This document shows, in pieces, positions 1-7,358 of a stretch of 64,000 nt of DNA. The DNA lies in NCBI RefSeq assembly GCF_000427625.1, contig NZ_KE386569.1, forward strand, positions 10,796 through 74,795, given 5' to 3'. The translations under genes and the position numbers were made by a program. The notes beneath the pieces are model-generated. The model ran no database searches. It was given only the letters and a program-made list of their open reading frames with translations, and was not told where the DNA came from. This DNA comes from Methylobacter luteus IMV-B-3098. Its GTDB lineage: Bacteria > Pseudomonadota > Gammaproteobacteria > Methylococcales > Methylomonadaceae. Numbering within the stretch: the first letter of the stretch is position 1; each line of letters opens with the position of its first letter.

Positions 1-217
1 CCAAGGCCCGGCCATAGCGACGGATCATGTTCGTGGAGACGCCCGTTTCATCCAGAAACACCAACTTTGACAGATCGCAGGTTTGCTGCCAGGCTTGCCA
101 TTGCTCTCGGGCCATCGCGACATCTGCGCGTTGCTGCTCACTGGCGACCAGCGTTTTTTTTATAGCGATAGCCCAGCTTGCGCCTAATAAACTTATCAAT
201 GGCCGAGATCGAAACAC
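1..217 (-). CDS. IS630-family transposase, catalytic frame (OrfB), partial
   Basis: This is the second transposase frame, cut by the window edge. It includes the FLDETG segment that carries the first Asp of the DDE triad. The missing part is visible in the complete copy at 50590-51252. No independent translation start is convincing. Expression most likely depends on a frameshift from the upstream frame at the A8 run around 154-161. Confidence 0.75.
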   Translation of the reverse strand, partial: MFRSRPLISLLGASWAIAIKKTLVASEQQRADVAMAREQWQAWQQTCDLSKLVFLDETGVSTNMIRRYGRAL

Positions 218-503
218 TTAGGCTGTGTTCGCGTCCCAGCCAAGCCTGCAGTTCCTGCAAGGTCATCGACGGACTACTCGCTAACTGTTCCTTGATGGCG
301 GCTTCATAAGGTTCCAGCCGCGAGCGTCTGTAGCCGCCAAAGGGCTTGCCTTGAACGGCTCCGGTTTCACGCCACAAGGCGTGCATTCGGCAGACAAAGG
401 CCGGACTGACTTTGTATTGTAAAGCCACGGCCCGCACGGTGTGGCCTGCGGCAACCGCTTCAGCCACCCGGCTGCGTAAATCTTCGGAATAAGGCTTGGG
501 CAT
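138..503 (-). CDS. IS630-family transposase, N-terminal frame (OrfA)
   Basis: This frame encodes 121 residues of helix-turn-helix DNA-binding region, beginning MPKPYSEDLRSRV, a start typical of IS630 transposases. It stops shortly after RYKK, where the message has a run of eight A (complement of T154-161). Slipping by one base there (+1 or -2) joins it to the catalytic frame, giving RYKKTLVASEQQ. The product is therefore probably the first part of a fusion transposase made by ribosomal frameshifting or transcriptional slippage on the A8 run. The second copy at 51173-51538 has the same sequence. Confidence 0.85.
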   Translation of the reverse strand: MPKPYSEDLRSRVAEAVAAGHTVRAVALQYKVSPAFVCRMHALWRETGAVQGKPFGGYRRSRLEPYEAAIKEQLASSPSMTLQELQAWLGREHSLSVSISAIDKFIRRKLGYRYKKNAGRQ

Positions 504-604
504 GATAAAAATGGCTCATTTCGTTTAACAAGAGGTTAGTTTATATCATGTTTTTATCTAAAAGATAATTGCTTTAAAACTTGATGACGATGCAGCAAAA
601 ATTG

Positions 605-1015
605 TTACTGTTCTACAGTCACAAACGCTATTTTAGCCAGCCCTGCATGTTGCACGGCGGCCATGACTTCGGCGACTTTTCCGTAGACGACGCCCTGGTC
701 GGCATACAAATGCAGGGCAACTTCGGGATTCTTCACCAGTTCACTCTTCAAGACGGTTTCCAGGGCAGCCAGATCCGCAACAGGTTGCTTGTTGAGCGTT
801 ATGCCGCCTTGCTCGTCGATGCCGAGCTGCAAGGGCTGTTCCTCCACATTCGCTGTCGTCTCGGCGGTTTTCGGCAGCGTTACATGCACTGATTGTGTCA
901 GTAACGGCGCGGTCACTAGAAGAATTATCACCAACACCAACATAACGTCAACGAGCGGGGTGACGTTAATCTCGCTCATGCTGTCTTCGTTTTCGGATTG
1001 AGTTTTAAAAGCCAT
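605..1015 (-). CDS. exbD: Biopolymer transport protein ExbD
   Basis: The 136-residue product has the ExbD/TolR layout: a short cytoplasmic N-terminus, one membrane helix at about residues 18-42 (motif VTPLVDVMLVLVI), and a periplasmic domain. Asp23 in PLVDV corresponds to the conserved proton-pathway aspartate of the family. With ExbB it uses the proton motive force to energise TonB. It is the last gene of a minus-strand tonB-exbB-exbD set and starts 2 bp after exbB ends. The IS630 element begins immediately downstream, so transcription may run into it. Confidence 0.93.
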   Translation of the reverse strand: MAFKTQSENEDSMSEINVTPLVDVMLVLVIILLVTAPLLTQSVHVTLPKTAETTANVEEQPLQLGIDEQGGITLNKQPVADLAALETVLKSELVKNPEVALHLYADQGVVYGKVAEVMAAVQHAGLAKIAFVTVEQ

Positions 1016-1017
1016 TT

Positions 1018-1683
1018 CTAATCCTTGCTGTGCAGGTCTGTGCTTAATGCGGCATGCATGAAACTGGTCACGAAATTCTCCAACCCGGCGCGTTGCAATT
1101 TGACGCGGCGCAGGAAAAAGTTATAAGCCAATACAGCCGGTACGGCGACGGCAATGCCGATAGCAGTGGCGACAAGCGCATCGCCGATGGGGCCGGCTAC
1201 GACATCGAGACTGGTCGAACCGCTTGCAGTAATATCATGCATGGCGTGCATGATACCTAAAACCGTTCCGAATAGACCGACAAACGGTGCTGTGCTGCCG
1301 ATACTGGCCAGCATGGTCAGGCCGCTTTCCATCAAATGCTGTTCTTCCTGCATTTGAACGAACAGCGATTGTTCCAGCAGCTCGCTGGGTGTGCCGCTAA
1401 ACTTAAGGTTCTTGGTGGAAGTTTGCCTGCTTTCAGTCAACCATGCCAATCCTTGCCGTGCAATTCGTGCTTGCGGTCCTTTGAAAGTGCTTGCAGGCAA
1501 AGCTCTTGCATCAGCCAGTGTGGCAGATCCCCAGAATGCGCCGTTGAAAAGCCGGTTCCAATAGCTGTTTTTCCAAAATTGCCAGGATTTAAAAATAATA
1601 AGCGTCCAGGTCACTACCGAAAAAGCTAACAGAATATATAAAGTCCCGTCGACAATAGCGGTGGGCGAAATATCATGGAACAT
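1018..1683 (-). CDS. exbB: Biopolymer transport protein ExbB (MotA/TolQ/ExbB family)
   Basis: The 221-residue inner membrane proton channel subunit has three predicted membrane helices: about residues 12-32, 128-150 and 170-195. The family signature GSTAPFVGLFGTVLGIMHA lies around residues 130-150. It forms the motor complex with ExbD and TonB. The start is preceded by an AAGGAG ribosome binding site (near 1694-1699 on the complement). A 100-bp gap separates it from tonB upstream and contains a Fur-like motif (about 1772-1790), so exbBD may have its own iron-responsive promoter. Length is normal for the family. Confidence 0.93.
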   Translation of the reverse strand: MFHDISPTAIVDGTLYILLAFSVVTWTLIIFKSWQFWKNSYWNRLFNGAFWGSATLADARALPASTFKGPQARIARQGLAWLTESRQTSTKNLKFSGTPSELLEQSLFVQMQEEQHLMESGLTMLASIGSTAPFVGLFGTVLGIMHAMHDITASGSTSLDVVAGPIGDALVATAIGIAVAVPAVLAYNFFLRRVKLQRAGLENFVTSFMHAALSTDLHSKD

Positions 1684-1771
1684 TAAGATCTTCTCCTTTT
1701 TGAGTCGTTCAAAGTAAAAATAACGGGACGGTCAGCAAACTGGCGGCTCATGAATATAAGGTATTTAAACC

Positions 1772-1790
1772 CATCATTATCATTACTTCG
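1772..1790 (-). promoter_or_regulatory. Possible Fur box upstream of exbBD
   Basis: The complement reads TAATGATAATGATGG in this interval, sharing a run of about ten bases with the canonical Fur operator GATAATGATAATCATTATC, though the right half is poor. It overlaps the end of tonB and lies about 90 bp before the exbB start. Iron control of tonB-exbBD is well known in related bacteria. The match itself is only moderate. Confidence 0.35.
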
Positions 1791-2592
1791 ATAATTGAAA
1801 TTTAAGTATTTGCACAGCGCGCTGAGTAACTGCTACGCCATTGACCTGCTTTGCTTCAAATTTCCATTTTTTGATGGCTTTCAATGCTACATCGTCAAAA
1901 ACATCAGCGGGCTCGGCATCAACAACGACGGCATCTGTCACGGCCCCGTTCGTAGTAATGGTGAATTCGATTTTAATCCAGCCCTCAATACGTCGATTAC
2001 GCAAGCGCGGAGGGTAATCGGGCTGAACGCGCACCAATGGTTTAACGCCGGAAACGACCGCTTTGCTGTTAGCTTCGGCAACTCCGGCTTTTTCAGCAGG
2101 CTTGCTGGATGGGTTAACAGCAGGCTGCGGCGCCGGCGCGGACGTTTCCGTTGCTTGAGTCGAGTCGGATAACGAGGGCTGTGTCTGGGGCGGCTCCTCG
2201 ACAACAGGCTGCGGTTTTGGCAGTTCGGCCGGTTTACTGACAGCCGGTGTTTGCTTTTTGACCGGTTGTTTGACAGGCGGCTTTTTCGGCTGAACTTTTT
2301 TAGGCGGAACCGGTTTTGGTTTAGGTGGAACCGGTTTTGGCGGAGCCGGAGGGGCTGCTGCGGGTTTCGGACTCGGCGCGGAAAGCAAAGCCACTTCCAT
2401 GACTTTCGGCGGCTGTGTCACGGCAACCGGTTCGGCTGGCTTTAATAGCCAGATAATGACGAGTAAATGCAGCAACAGCACCAGAATCGCCAGTAACCCA
2501 ACCATGGGGCGTAGACTTGCCTCAGCAGTCAATCGGTCAAGCAGGGCTGGTTTTTCTTGCACTATCGGTATCATTACGTCACTGAAATTCAT
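1783..2592 (-). CDS. tonB: Energy transducer TonB
   Basis: This protein links the inner-membrane ExbBD motor to outer-membrane receptors. It has a single N-terminal anchor at about residues 33-50 (LLAILVLLLHLLVIIWLL), then a long Pro/Lys-rich spacer with repeated PPKPVPPKPKP-like segments (about residues 55-160) that spans the periplasm, and a C-terminal TonB domain containing YPPRLRNRRIEGWIKIEF. The frame stays open upstream to a TTG at 2640, giving 285 residues. I prefer the ATG at 2592 (269 residues), but neither start has a strong ribosome binding site. It is the first gene of the minus-strand tonB-exbB-exbD set. Confidence 0.9.
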   Translation of the reverse strand: MNFSDVMIPIVQEKPALLDRLTAEASLRPMVGLLAILVLLLHLLVIIWLLKPAEPVAVTQPPKVMEVALLSAPSPKPAAAPPAPPKPVPPKPKPVPPKKVQPKKPPVKQPVKKQTPAVSKPAELPKPQPVVEEPPQTQPSLSDSTQATETSAPAPQPAVNPSSKPAEKAGVAEANSKAVVSGVKPLVRVQPDYPPRLRNRRIEGWIKIEFTITTNGAVTDAVVVDAEPADVFDDVALKAIKKWKFEAKQVNGVAVTQRAVQILKFQLSK

Positions 2593-3095
2593 TAAGTCTT
2601 GATCAGTCGAGCGTCGCTCTGGTTTTTGAACAGTCTGCAAATTTCTAAAGCTTGAAGTTGCTTACAGTCGGATTGGAGCCGGAGTGAATAGGGTCTAAAA
2701 CCTCGGGCCGGCATATTTATCTATTGATGTGTTTTTAAGGGGCGGTATTTTAGCCCACTCGCTTCATAAACGGTAAATTTTTTAATAATCTCAAATAATT
2801 ATTTGAAAAAGGCATGAATCAGGCCGTTTTAAAAAAGTATTTGATTTGTTGATTGCTCATTCTCTCTTGCGAGCGGCGGGAGAAAGGTGGAGTGCAAAGT
2901 GCCGGAATGATGGCTCTCAAGGCGTCTCCAGTTACCGACAAATATCCGTATAGAAAAATTTGCAGGACTTCCCTGGAATGCGGACGTCGAGGTACATCCT
3001 TTTCACCCCTGGTTACACTCTCCATGGTTTTGGTATCCCTTAGGCGCGGCAGGGTGCTTTTGATCAGTCTTCAATGATTCAAATCGAGCAAGCGA
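2593..3095. other. Intergenic region between the two divergent TonB loci
   Basis: This stretch of roughly 500 bp separates the minus-strand tonB operon from the plus-strand TonB2 operon. It contains the AT-rich probable tonB promoter (about 2640-2815) and a less AT-rich block at about 2850-3060 that I cannot assign. The block has short open frames on both strands (68 and 74 codons) with no recognisable domain and no good ribosome binding site. I see no tRNA or known riboswitch core in it. Confidence 0.5.
2791..2806. promoter_or_regulatory. 16-bp AT-rich palindrome upstream of tonB
   Basis: TCAAATAATTATTTGA is a perfect palindrome about 200 bp upstream of tonB. It sits in an AT-rich stretch (2770-2815) that could hold the tonB promoter. 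It resembles Fur-type NATNAT repeats only loosely. It could be an operator for some dimeric regulator. No function is shown. Confidence 0.3.
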
Positions 3096-3135
3096 CTGTA
3101 ACCAAACTGTAACCCAACAGTAAAGCAACTGACAC
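3096..3135 (+). promoter_or_regulatory. Tandem 11-bp repeats, probable PhoB box
   Basis: Four heptamers are spaced exactly 11 bp apart: CTGTAAC (3096-3102), CTGTAAC (3107-3113), CAGTAAA (3118-3124) and CTGACAC (3129-3135). The first spacer is CAAA. This is the architecture of a PhoB operator: direct 7-bp repeats related to CTGTCAT with 4-bp A/T-rich spacers. It lies about 150 bp upstream of the DUF3450/TonB2 operon and points into it. A PhoB-dependent promoter would have the last repeat in place of the -35 and a -10 near 3144-3151 (AACAAT). Direct evidence is the repeat pattern; PhoB control is inferred. Confidence 0.6.
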
Positions 3136-3159
3136 TAAAGCTTAACAATACTGCTTTAG
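3135..3159. repeat. Inverted repeat just downstream of the PhoB-like box
   Basis: CTAAAGC (3135-3141) is repeated inverted as GCTTTAG (3153-3159) with an 11-bp spacer that covers the expected -10 position. It could be a second operator or a hairpin at the start of the leader RNA. No known regulator is assigned. Confidence 0.35.
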
Positions 3160-3282
3160 GATTACATGCTTTACATAAGTTCATGGGTTCAGGCGCTGGT
3201 GTTGGGCCGAATTATTTATATGAACTTGGTTTTTCTCGGGTATGGATTATCAATTAACAGGTTTACCGGGTGTAAATGAATA

Positions 3283-4053
3283 ATGAATGTTGTAACTACA
3301 ATTAAATCCGGCGCGATAGTGCTGGTCATGGGGGGGCTGAGCGCCAGTTTGCCGGCCGGGGCCGACAGCATGGAGAACCTTGCAAAAACCTTGATTTCAA
3401 TGCGCGGCGAAGTCGAGGAACTGCAATCCCAGTTGGACATGGAAAAACAATCCCATAAAACGAGAATGGATGCCTTGAGTTCGCAAATGTCCGATTTGAG
3501 TGTTGAAAATCAGCGCCAGACAGTCGCAATAGAAAAGTTGCAACAAGCACTGGTCAAATACGAACAGGCTACGGCGGAAGCCAAAAGCGGGGAGGAATCA
3601 TTGCTCCCTGTTGTGCTGACCGCTTTGGACGATTTAAAGCAATCCGTTCAGGACGGTTTGCCTTTTAAAGTTGAAGAGCGCCTGTCGGAGCTTGCAAATT
3701 TGCGATCCCAGCTTGAGAGCCGGGTATTGGAGCCTAAAAAAGCAGCCAATAGAGTTTGGGCTTTCATTGAGGATGAAATTCGGTTGACGAGGGAGAACGG
3801 CGTTTATAGCCAGACAATCGACCTTGACGGTGAAAAGCGATTGGTCGATGTAGCCAAATTAGGCACTGTTTTTCTTTATTTCCAATCCAGCGATAACCGG
3901 TTTGGCCAGGCGGTAAAGCAATCGGGACAATGGCGCTTTATAGAACTGAAAGATCCGAAGGAAAAAGAACGGATTTCAGTCTTGTTTGATTCGCTGAAAA
4001 AACAAATCCGGCAGGGTTATTTTGAATTGCCTAATCCTTGGGGGCTTAAATGA
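3283..4053 (+). CDS. DUF3450 family periplasmic coiled-coil protein of a TonB2 system
   Basis: The 256-residue product has an N-terminal signal sequence (about residues 1-28, ending near PAGADS). A coiled-coil segment follows (about 30-100, with heptads such as MRGEVEELQSQLDMEKQ), then an alpha-rich domain ending in NPWGLK. It matches DUF3450, a family found almost only next to TonB2-type exbB/exbD/tonB operons such as the one in Vibrio. Its molecular role is not established; it may assist the long periplasmic part of the TtpC-like neighbour. It overlaps the next gene by 4 bp (ATGA), which implies translational coupling. It is the first gene after the PhoB-like box. Confidence 0.8.
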   Translation: MNVVTTIKSGAIVLVMGGLSASLPAGADSMENLAKTLISMRGEVEELQSQLDMEKQSHKTRMDALSSQMSDLSVENQRQTVAIEKLQQALVKYEQATAEAKSGEESLLPVVLTALDDLKQSVQDGLPFKVEERLSELANLRSQLESRVLEPKKAANRVWAFIEDEIRLTRENGVYSQTIDLDGEKRLVDVAKLGTVFLYFQSSDNRFGQAVKQSGQWRFIELKDPKEKERISVLFDSLKKQIRQGYFELPNPWGLK

Positions 4054-5540
4054 AGCGTCTGTTAATTGGCTGTTTATTGAGCTCTGTCTGGATTCAGGCA
4101 GGGCTTTCGCAAGAAACTCAGAAACAAGCGCCAGCGTCCGCGCAAGTCGCCCCAGCACCCAAGGAGGAGCCTAAAAAAGAAACGCGGGGTTCATTGGAAG
4201 CCGTCTACAAAAGAGAGTTTGCTTTTTTGCAGGCACAAAAAAAGGAATTGGAACAGAGGCTTAATAGCTTCAAATCTCAGGCTGATAATACGGAAAAGAC
4301 CATCCAGCGGAAAATCGACAGCCTTGAGCAAAAGAATATCGAATTATCCGCCAAAGAAGACAAGTTCAGAACGAGCTTGGCTGATGCCGAGCGTAAGGAC
4401 GAGGTTTTGAACGATAGCAGTGATCTGTTACAGATGACTTATTCGCAAGGCAACGCCAGTCTTGATGCCTATGGGCGCTCTCTTGAAGGCAACGCCGAAT
4501 TTGCGGCTGCGGGCGGTGAAATCAAGCTGGCCATGCTGTTCCGGCAGGCAACGGATTTGCTTAAAGACCTGGGCAGCATCCGGCACCAAAGCGAAAGCTT
4601 TTTTACCAATGACGGGGCTGAAGTGGCCGGTACGGTCGTTAAAGTGGGGAATATCGCCGCCTATGGCGTAAGCGACACAGACAGCGGCATTCTGGTGCCT
4701 GCGGGTGCGGGCCGTTTGAAATTATGGGGCGAACCTGCAGCGGATGTAGCCAAAGGCGTATTAGCCGGAAAAGTGCCGAGTGCATTGAAGATTTTCTTGT
4801 TTGAATCGAAAGAAAAAGCGGTGGATGAAAAACAGGAGAAAACTGTGTTGGGCGTCATCGAATCCGGCGGCATGATCGGTTGGGTCATTGTCGGTCTGGG
4901 CGGGGTTGCCCTGATTTTGATCGGCATTCGCTGCTTGCTGCTGTATTTAGCCTCGCGCAATCCTCAATCCATAGCCAAAGTAGTCATCCCTTTGCTGCAA
5001 AACGACCAGGAAAAAGAGGCGTTGAGCTACTGCCAGCGGCAAAAAGGGCCGTTCGCGAGGATTCTGACCGCCACCATTCAAAATTCACATGGCAACCGGG
5101 ATCATATGGACGATGTCATTTCCGAGGCCATGTTGCACGAAGCCGGGGCGCTGAATCGGTTCGGTTCCGCTATTCTGGTGATTGCCTCCGTCTCACCGTT
5201 ATTGGGGCTGCTTGGAACGGTAACCGGAATGATCCAGACATTCGACATTATTACGGAGTTTGGCACTGGTGATCCAAAAATGCTGTCCAGTGGCATTTCG
5301 GTAGCGCTGGTGACAACGGAGCTGGGTCTGGTCGTCGCCATACCGGCCGTGCTGGCCGGGACGTTGTTGTCCAGTTGGTCGGACAGCATTAAATACGATC
5401 TTGAGGAAATTGCGCTCAAAGCCACCAATATTCTGCTCGACCGTGAAAATCCAGAGCGTATGCACAAGCTAAATAACTCCGCAGTCATAACGGGTCGACA
5501 GGTTTCTGGCGTTAGTGAGCTGGAGCAGGAATTTGTCTAG
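4050..5540 (+). CDS. TtpC-like ExbB/TolQ-family protein with long periplasmic coiled coil
   Basis: At 496 residues this is far longer than a normal ExbB. It has a signal sequence (residues 1-20), a charged coiled coil (about 48-110), a periplasmic domain, one membrane helix near 275-298 (GWVIVGLGGVALILIGIRCL), and a C-terminal MotA/TolQ/ExbB domain (about 330-470). That domain carries ASVSPLLGLLGTVTGMIQTF. This is the layout of TtpC, an accessory factor needed by TonB2 systems in Vibrio. It overlaps the DUF3450 gene by 4 bp and precedes a regular exbB, as in that family of operons. The symbol ttpC is by analogy only. Confidence 0.85.
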   Translation: MKRLLIGCLLSSVWIQAGLSQETQKQAPASAQVAPAPKEEPKKETRGSLEAVYKREFAFLQAQKKELEQRLNSFKSQADNTEKTIQRKIDSLEQKNIELSAKEDKFRTSLADAERKDEVLNDSSDLLQMTYSQGNASLDAYGRSLEGNAEFAAAGGEIKLAMLFRQATDLLKDLGSIRHQSESFFTNDGAEVAGTVVKVGNIAAYGVSDTDSGILVPAGAGRLKLWGEPAADVAKGVLAGKVPSALKIFLFESKEKAVDEKQEKTVLGVIESGGMIGWVIVGLGGVALILIGIRCLLLYLASRNPQSIAKVVIPLLQNDQEKEALSYCQRQKGPFARILTATIQNSHGNRDHMDDVISEAMLHEAGALNRFGSAILVIASVSPLLGLLGTVTGMIQTFDIITEFGTGDPKMLSSGISVALVTTELGLVVAIPAVLAGTLLSSWSDSIKYDLEEIALKATNILLDRENPERMHKLNNSAVITGRQVSGVSELEQEFV

Positions 5541-5660
5541 CTTAAAAAAATCCTCGTAGCCTCGATTTGTTGCGCAGTACAGCGGTTCCGGCAAGCCGGA
5601 CCGGATGGCGCGATATCTGGGGAGCGCTAAGGAATAAAAAATGTTGGGGGAGCGATTGTG

Positions 5661-6251
5661 ATGGAATTATTGAGTGAAATAAAAGATTTCATGGACAAAG
5701 GCGGCTTTGTCATGCCGCCGCTATTATTCCTTACCATGCTGCTTTGGTATGGATTGGGATATCGGTTTTGGGTGCTCAGGCGCAACGGTCGCTACAGTAT
5801 CCGTGAATTGGTCAGGCAGGAAAACGGCGATTGGCAGCATAGGCCCAGAGACATCGTGGAAGAAGCCGTGCGCGACGGCTTCGCGCTTAAAAAACTGGCG
5901 CCCAAGAATTTACGCAAGCATCTCGATTCCGAGTTTTATGTCTACGAAAAAGAGATCAGAAAATATACCGCCTTAATCAAGATTGTCGTAGCGATAGCAC
6001 CCTTGATGGGTTTGCTCGGGACTGTGACCGGCATGATCGAAACGTTCGAGTCATTGGCCGAAATGGCTTTATTCAGTCAATCCGGCGGTATCGCAGGGGG
6101 TATTTCCCAGGCGTTGTTTACCACCCAAATGGGGTTATCAGTGGCTATTCCCGGCGTTCTGGCCAAAAGCGCACTGGATCGCAAACAGCGTCGTATCCAG
6201 GCCGAGCTTGAACAGGCCAAAGATCTGCTTTGCCTTGGAACGCTCAAATAA
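5661..6251 (+). CDS. exbB: Second ExbB (TonB2-type, MotA/TolQ/ExbB family)
   Basis: This 196-residue proton-channel subunit has a first helix near residues 18-36 (MPPLLFLTMLLWYGLGYRFW) and the conserved block AIAPLMGLLGTVTGMIETF around residues 112-132, then a third helix. It lacks the long periplasmic extension of the preceding gene. A GGGGGAG ribosome binding site at 5646-5652 favours the ATG at 5661, though a GTG at 5658 is possible. A 117-bp gap after the TtpC-like gene contains a small GC-rich hairpin (about 5584-5602), which could tune expression within the operon. Confidence 0.92.
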   Translation: MELLSEIKDFMDKGGFVMPPLLFLTMLLWYGLGYRFWVLRRNGRYSIRELVRQENGDWQHRPRDIVEEAVRDGFALKKLAPKNLRKHLDSEFYVYEKEIRKYTALIKIVVAIAPLMGLLGTVTGMIETFESLAEMALFSQSGGIAGGISQALFTTQMGLSVAIPGVLAKSALDRKQRRIQAELEQAKDLLCLGTLK

Positions 6252-6286
6252 ACGTTATTCACCAAACCTGAAACGGCTTAATTTCA

Positions 6287-6691
6287 ATGAGATATCGAGA
6301 AAAGACTGATTATTCACAGGCGATGGATATTTCGCCGCTGATCGACATTGTATTCATTTTGTTGATCTTTTTCATGGTGACCACGACGTTTGTCAAAGAC
6401 ATGAAACTCGACCTGGAACGACCGAGCGCTTCCAGTGCCAACACGGCGTCCTCCAAGGCGATACGCTTATATATCGACAAGGCGGGCGAAACCTATCTGG
6501 ACGGCAAGCCTATCAGGGTTTGGCTGATTCAGAGCAAGTTGAGGGATTTGTTAAAGGCATCGTCTTCGGCCAGCGTCCTGGTCGTGACCGATGACGGCGT
6601 GCCCGCCGGAAAACTGGTTGAAGTCGTCGATCAGGCGCGCCTGGCCGGTGCTCAAGGCGTTGGCGTCGCCACCAAAAAAGAGGCAGGTTAG
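6287..6691 (+). CDS. exbD: Second ExbD (TonB2-type)
   Basis: This 134-residue partner of the preceding ExbB has a single membrane helix at about residues 16-38 (ISPLIDIVFILLIFFMVTT). Asp20 in PLIDIVF is the conserved protonatable residue. A periplasmic TolR-like domain follows. It sits 35 bp after exbB and 8 bp before tonB2, all on the plus strand. Confidence 0.92.
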   Translation: MRYREKTDYSQAMDISPLIDIVFILLIFFMVTTTFVKDMKLDLERPSASSANTASSKAIRLYIDKAGETYLDGKPIRVWLIQSKLRDLLKASSSASVLVVTDDGVPAGKLVEVVDQARLAGAQGVGVATKKEAG

Positions 6692-6699
6692 GTTTTACA

Positions 6700-7350
6700 G
6701 TGACTGTTATCAAGATTACCGAGAAACGGAGTAAATACGTCTCGGGCTTCATCGGCATGGTAGTGGGGCCAATATTCGTATTCGGCACCGTTTTATTGAT
6801 GAACCGTATGGGCGATGAAGCGGATAAAACCGATCAGCTCAAGCCTACGGAAATGACTGTGGTTAAACAGGAAAAGCCCAAGCCCAAGAAGAAAGTTGAA
6901 AAACCCAAGCCCAAGGCGAGACCGAAACAAACGCGGGCCCCGGCGCCCATTACCGGACTGAATTCCAGTTTATCGGGCATCGACCTGGGATTGTCGGGCC
7001 TGGGGACGGAAGAGCTTGATGTGGGGGATAACGGTTTATTGGGGAATGCCAATGCCTCCGTGATGACCGAGGATTCCGTTGACACGATGCCGCAGCCTAA
7101 AGTTAAAAGCAGCTTTGTTTATCCAAAAACCGCCAAAAAACGCAACATCGAGGGCTATGTCGTGCTGTCGCTGTTAATCGATGTGGATGGCACGGTCGAC
7201 AAGATTCAGGTGCTTGAGTCTTCGCCGCAAGGCGTTTTCGACGACTCCGCCGTTGCCGGTATCAGAAACTGGCGTTTTACGCCCGCTCAGTATCAGGGTA
7301 AAGCGGTCAAGGTATGGGCCAAGCAGAAAATACGATTCGGATTAGGGTAG
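6700..7350 (+). CDS. tonB: Second TonB (TonB2-type)
   Basis: This 216-residue energy transducer probably starts at GTG 6700. It has an N-terminal anchor (about residues 15-36, GFIGMVVGPIFVFGTVLLM), a short Lys/Pro linker (KPKPKKKVEKPKPKARPK, about 55-75) and a C-terminal TonB domain (about 125-216). The domain includes YPKTAKKRNIEGYVVLSLL and the terminal WRFTPAQYQGKAV strand region. It is shorter in the spacer than the TonB at 1783-2592, as is usual for TonB2 proteins. It is co-transcribed with its ExbBD and followed after 8 bp by the TPR gene. Confidence 0.92.
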   Translation: MTVIKITEKRSKYVSGFIGMVVGPIFVFGTVLLMNRMGDEADKTDQLKPTEMTVVKQEKPKPKKKVEKPKPKARPKQTRAPAPITGLNSSLSGIDLGLSGLGTEELDVGDNGLLGNANASVMTEDSVDTMPQPKVKSSFVYPKTAKKRNIEGYVVLSLLIDVDGTVDKIQVLESSPQGVFDDSAVAGIRNWRFTPAQYQGKAVKVWAKQKIRFGLG

Positions 7351-7358
7351 TCAATCGC

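Larger units (their letters stand above)
1..574 (-). mobile_element. IS630-family insertion sequence, truncated by window edge
   Basis: This is the 5' half of an IS630-family element whose remainder lies before position 1. It is colinear, without indels, with the complete copy at 50577-51609 (offset 51035). I noticed two substitutions: position 68 (T, against C at 51103) and position 574 (T, against C at 51609). The terminal repeat reads AGATAATTGCTT here and is followed by TA (575-576), the target dinucleotide expected for IS630/Tc1-type transposition. The element ends about 30 bp downstream of the exbD stop codon. Confidence 0.9.

Noticed and set aside
2819-3077. Short frames of 68 (minus) and 74 (plus) codons in the gap between TonB loci
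   Set aside because: No ribosome binding site, no recognisable domain, and they overlap on opposite strands. Kept only as an unexplained block among the findings.
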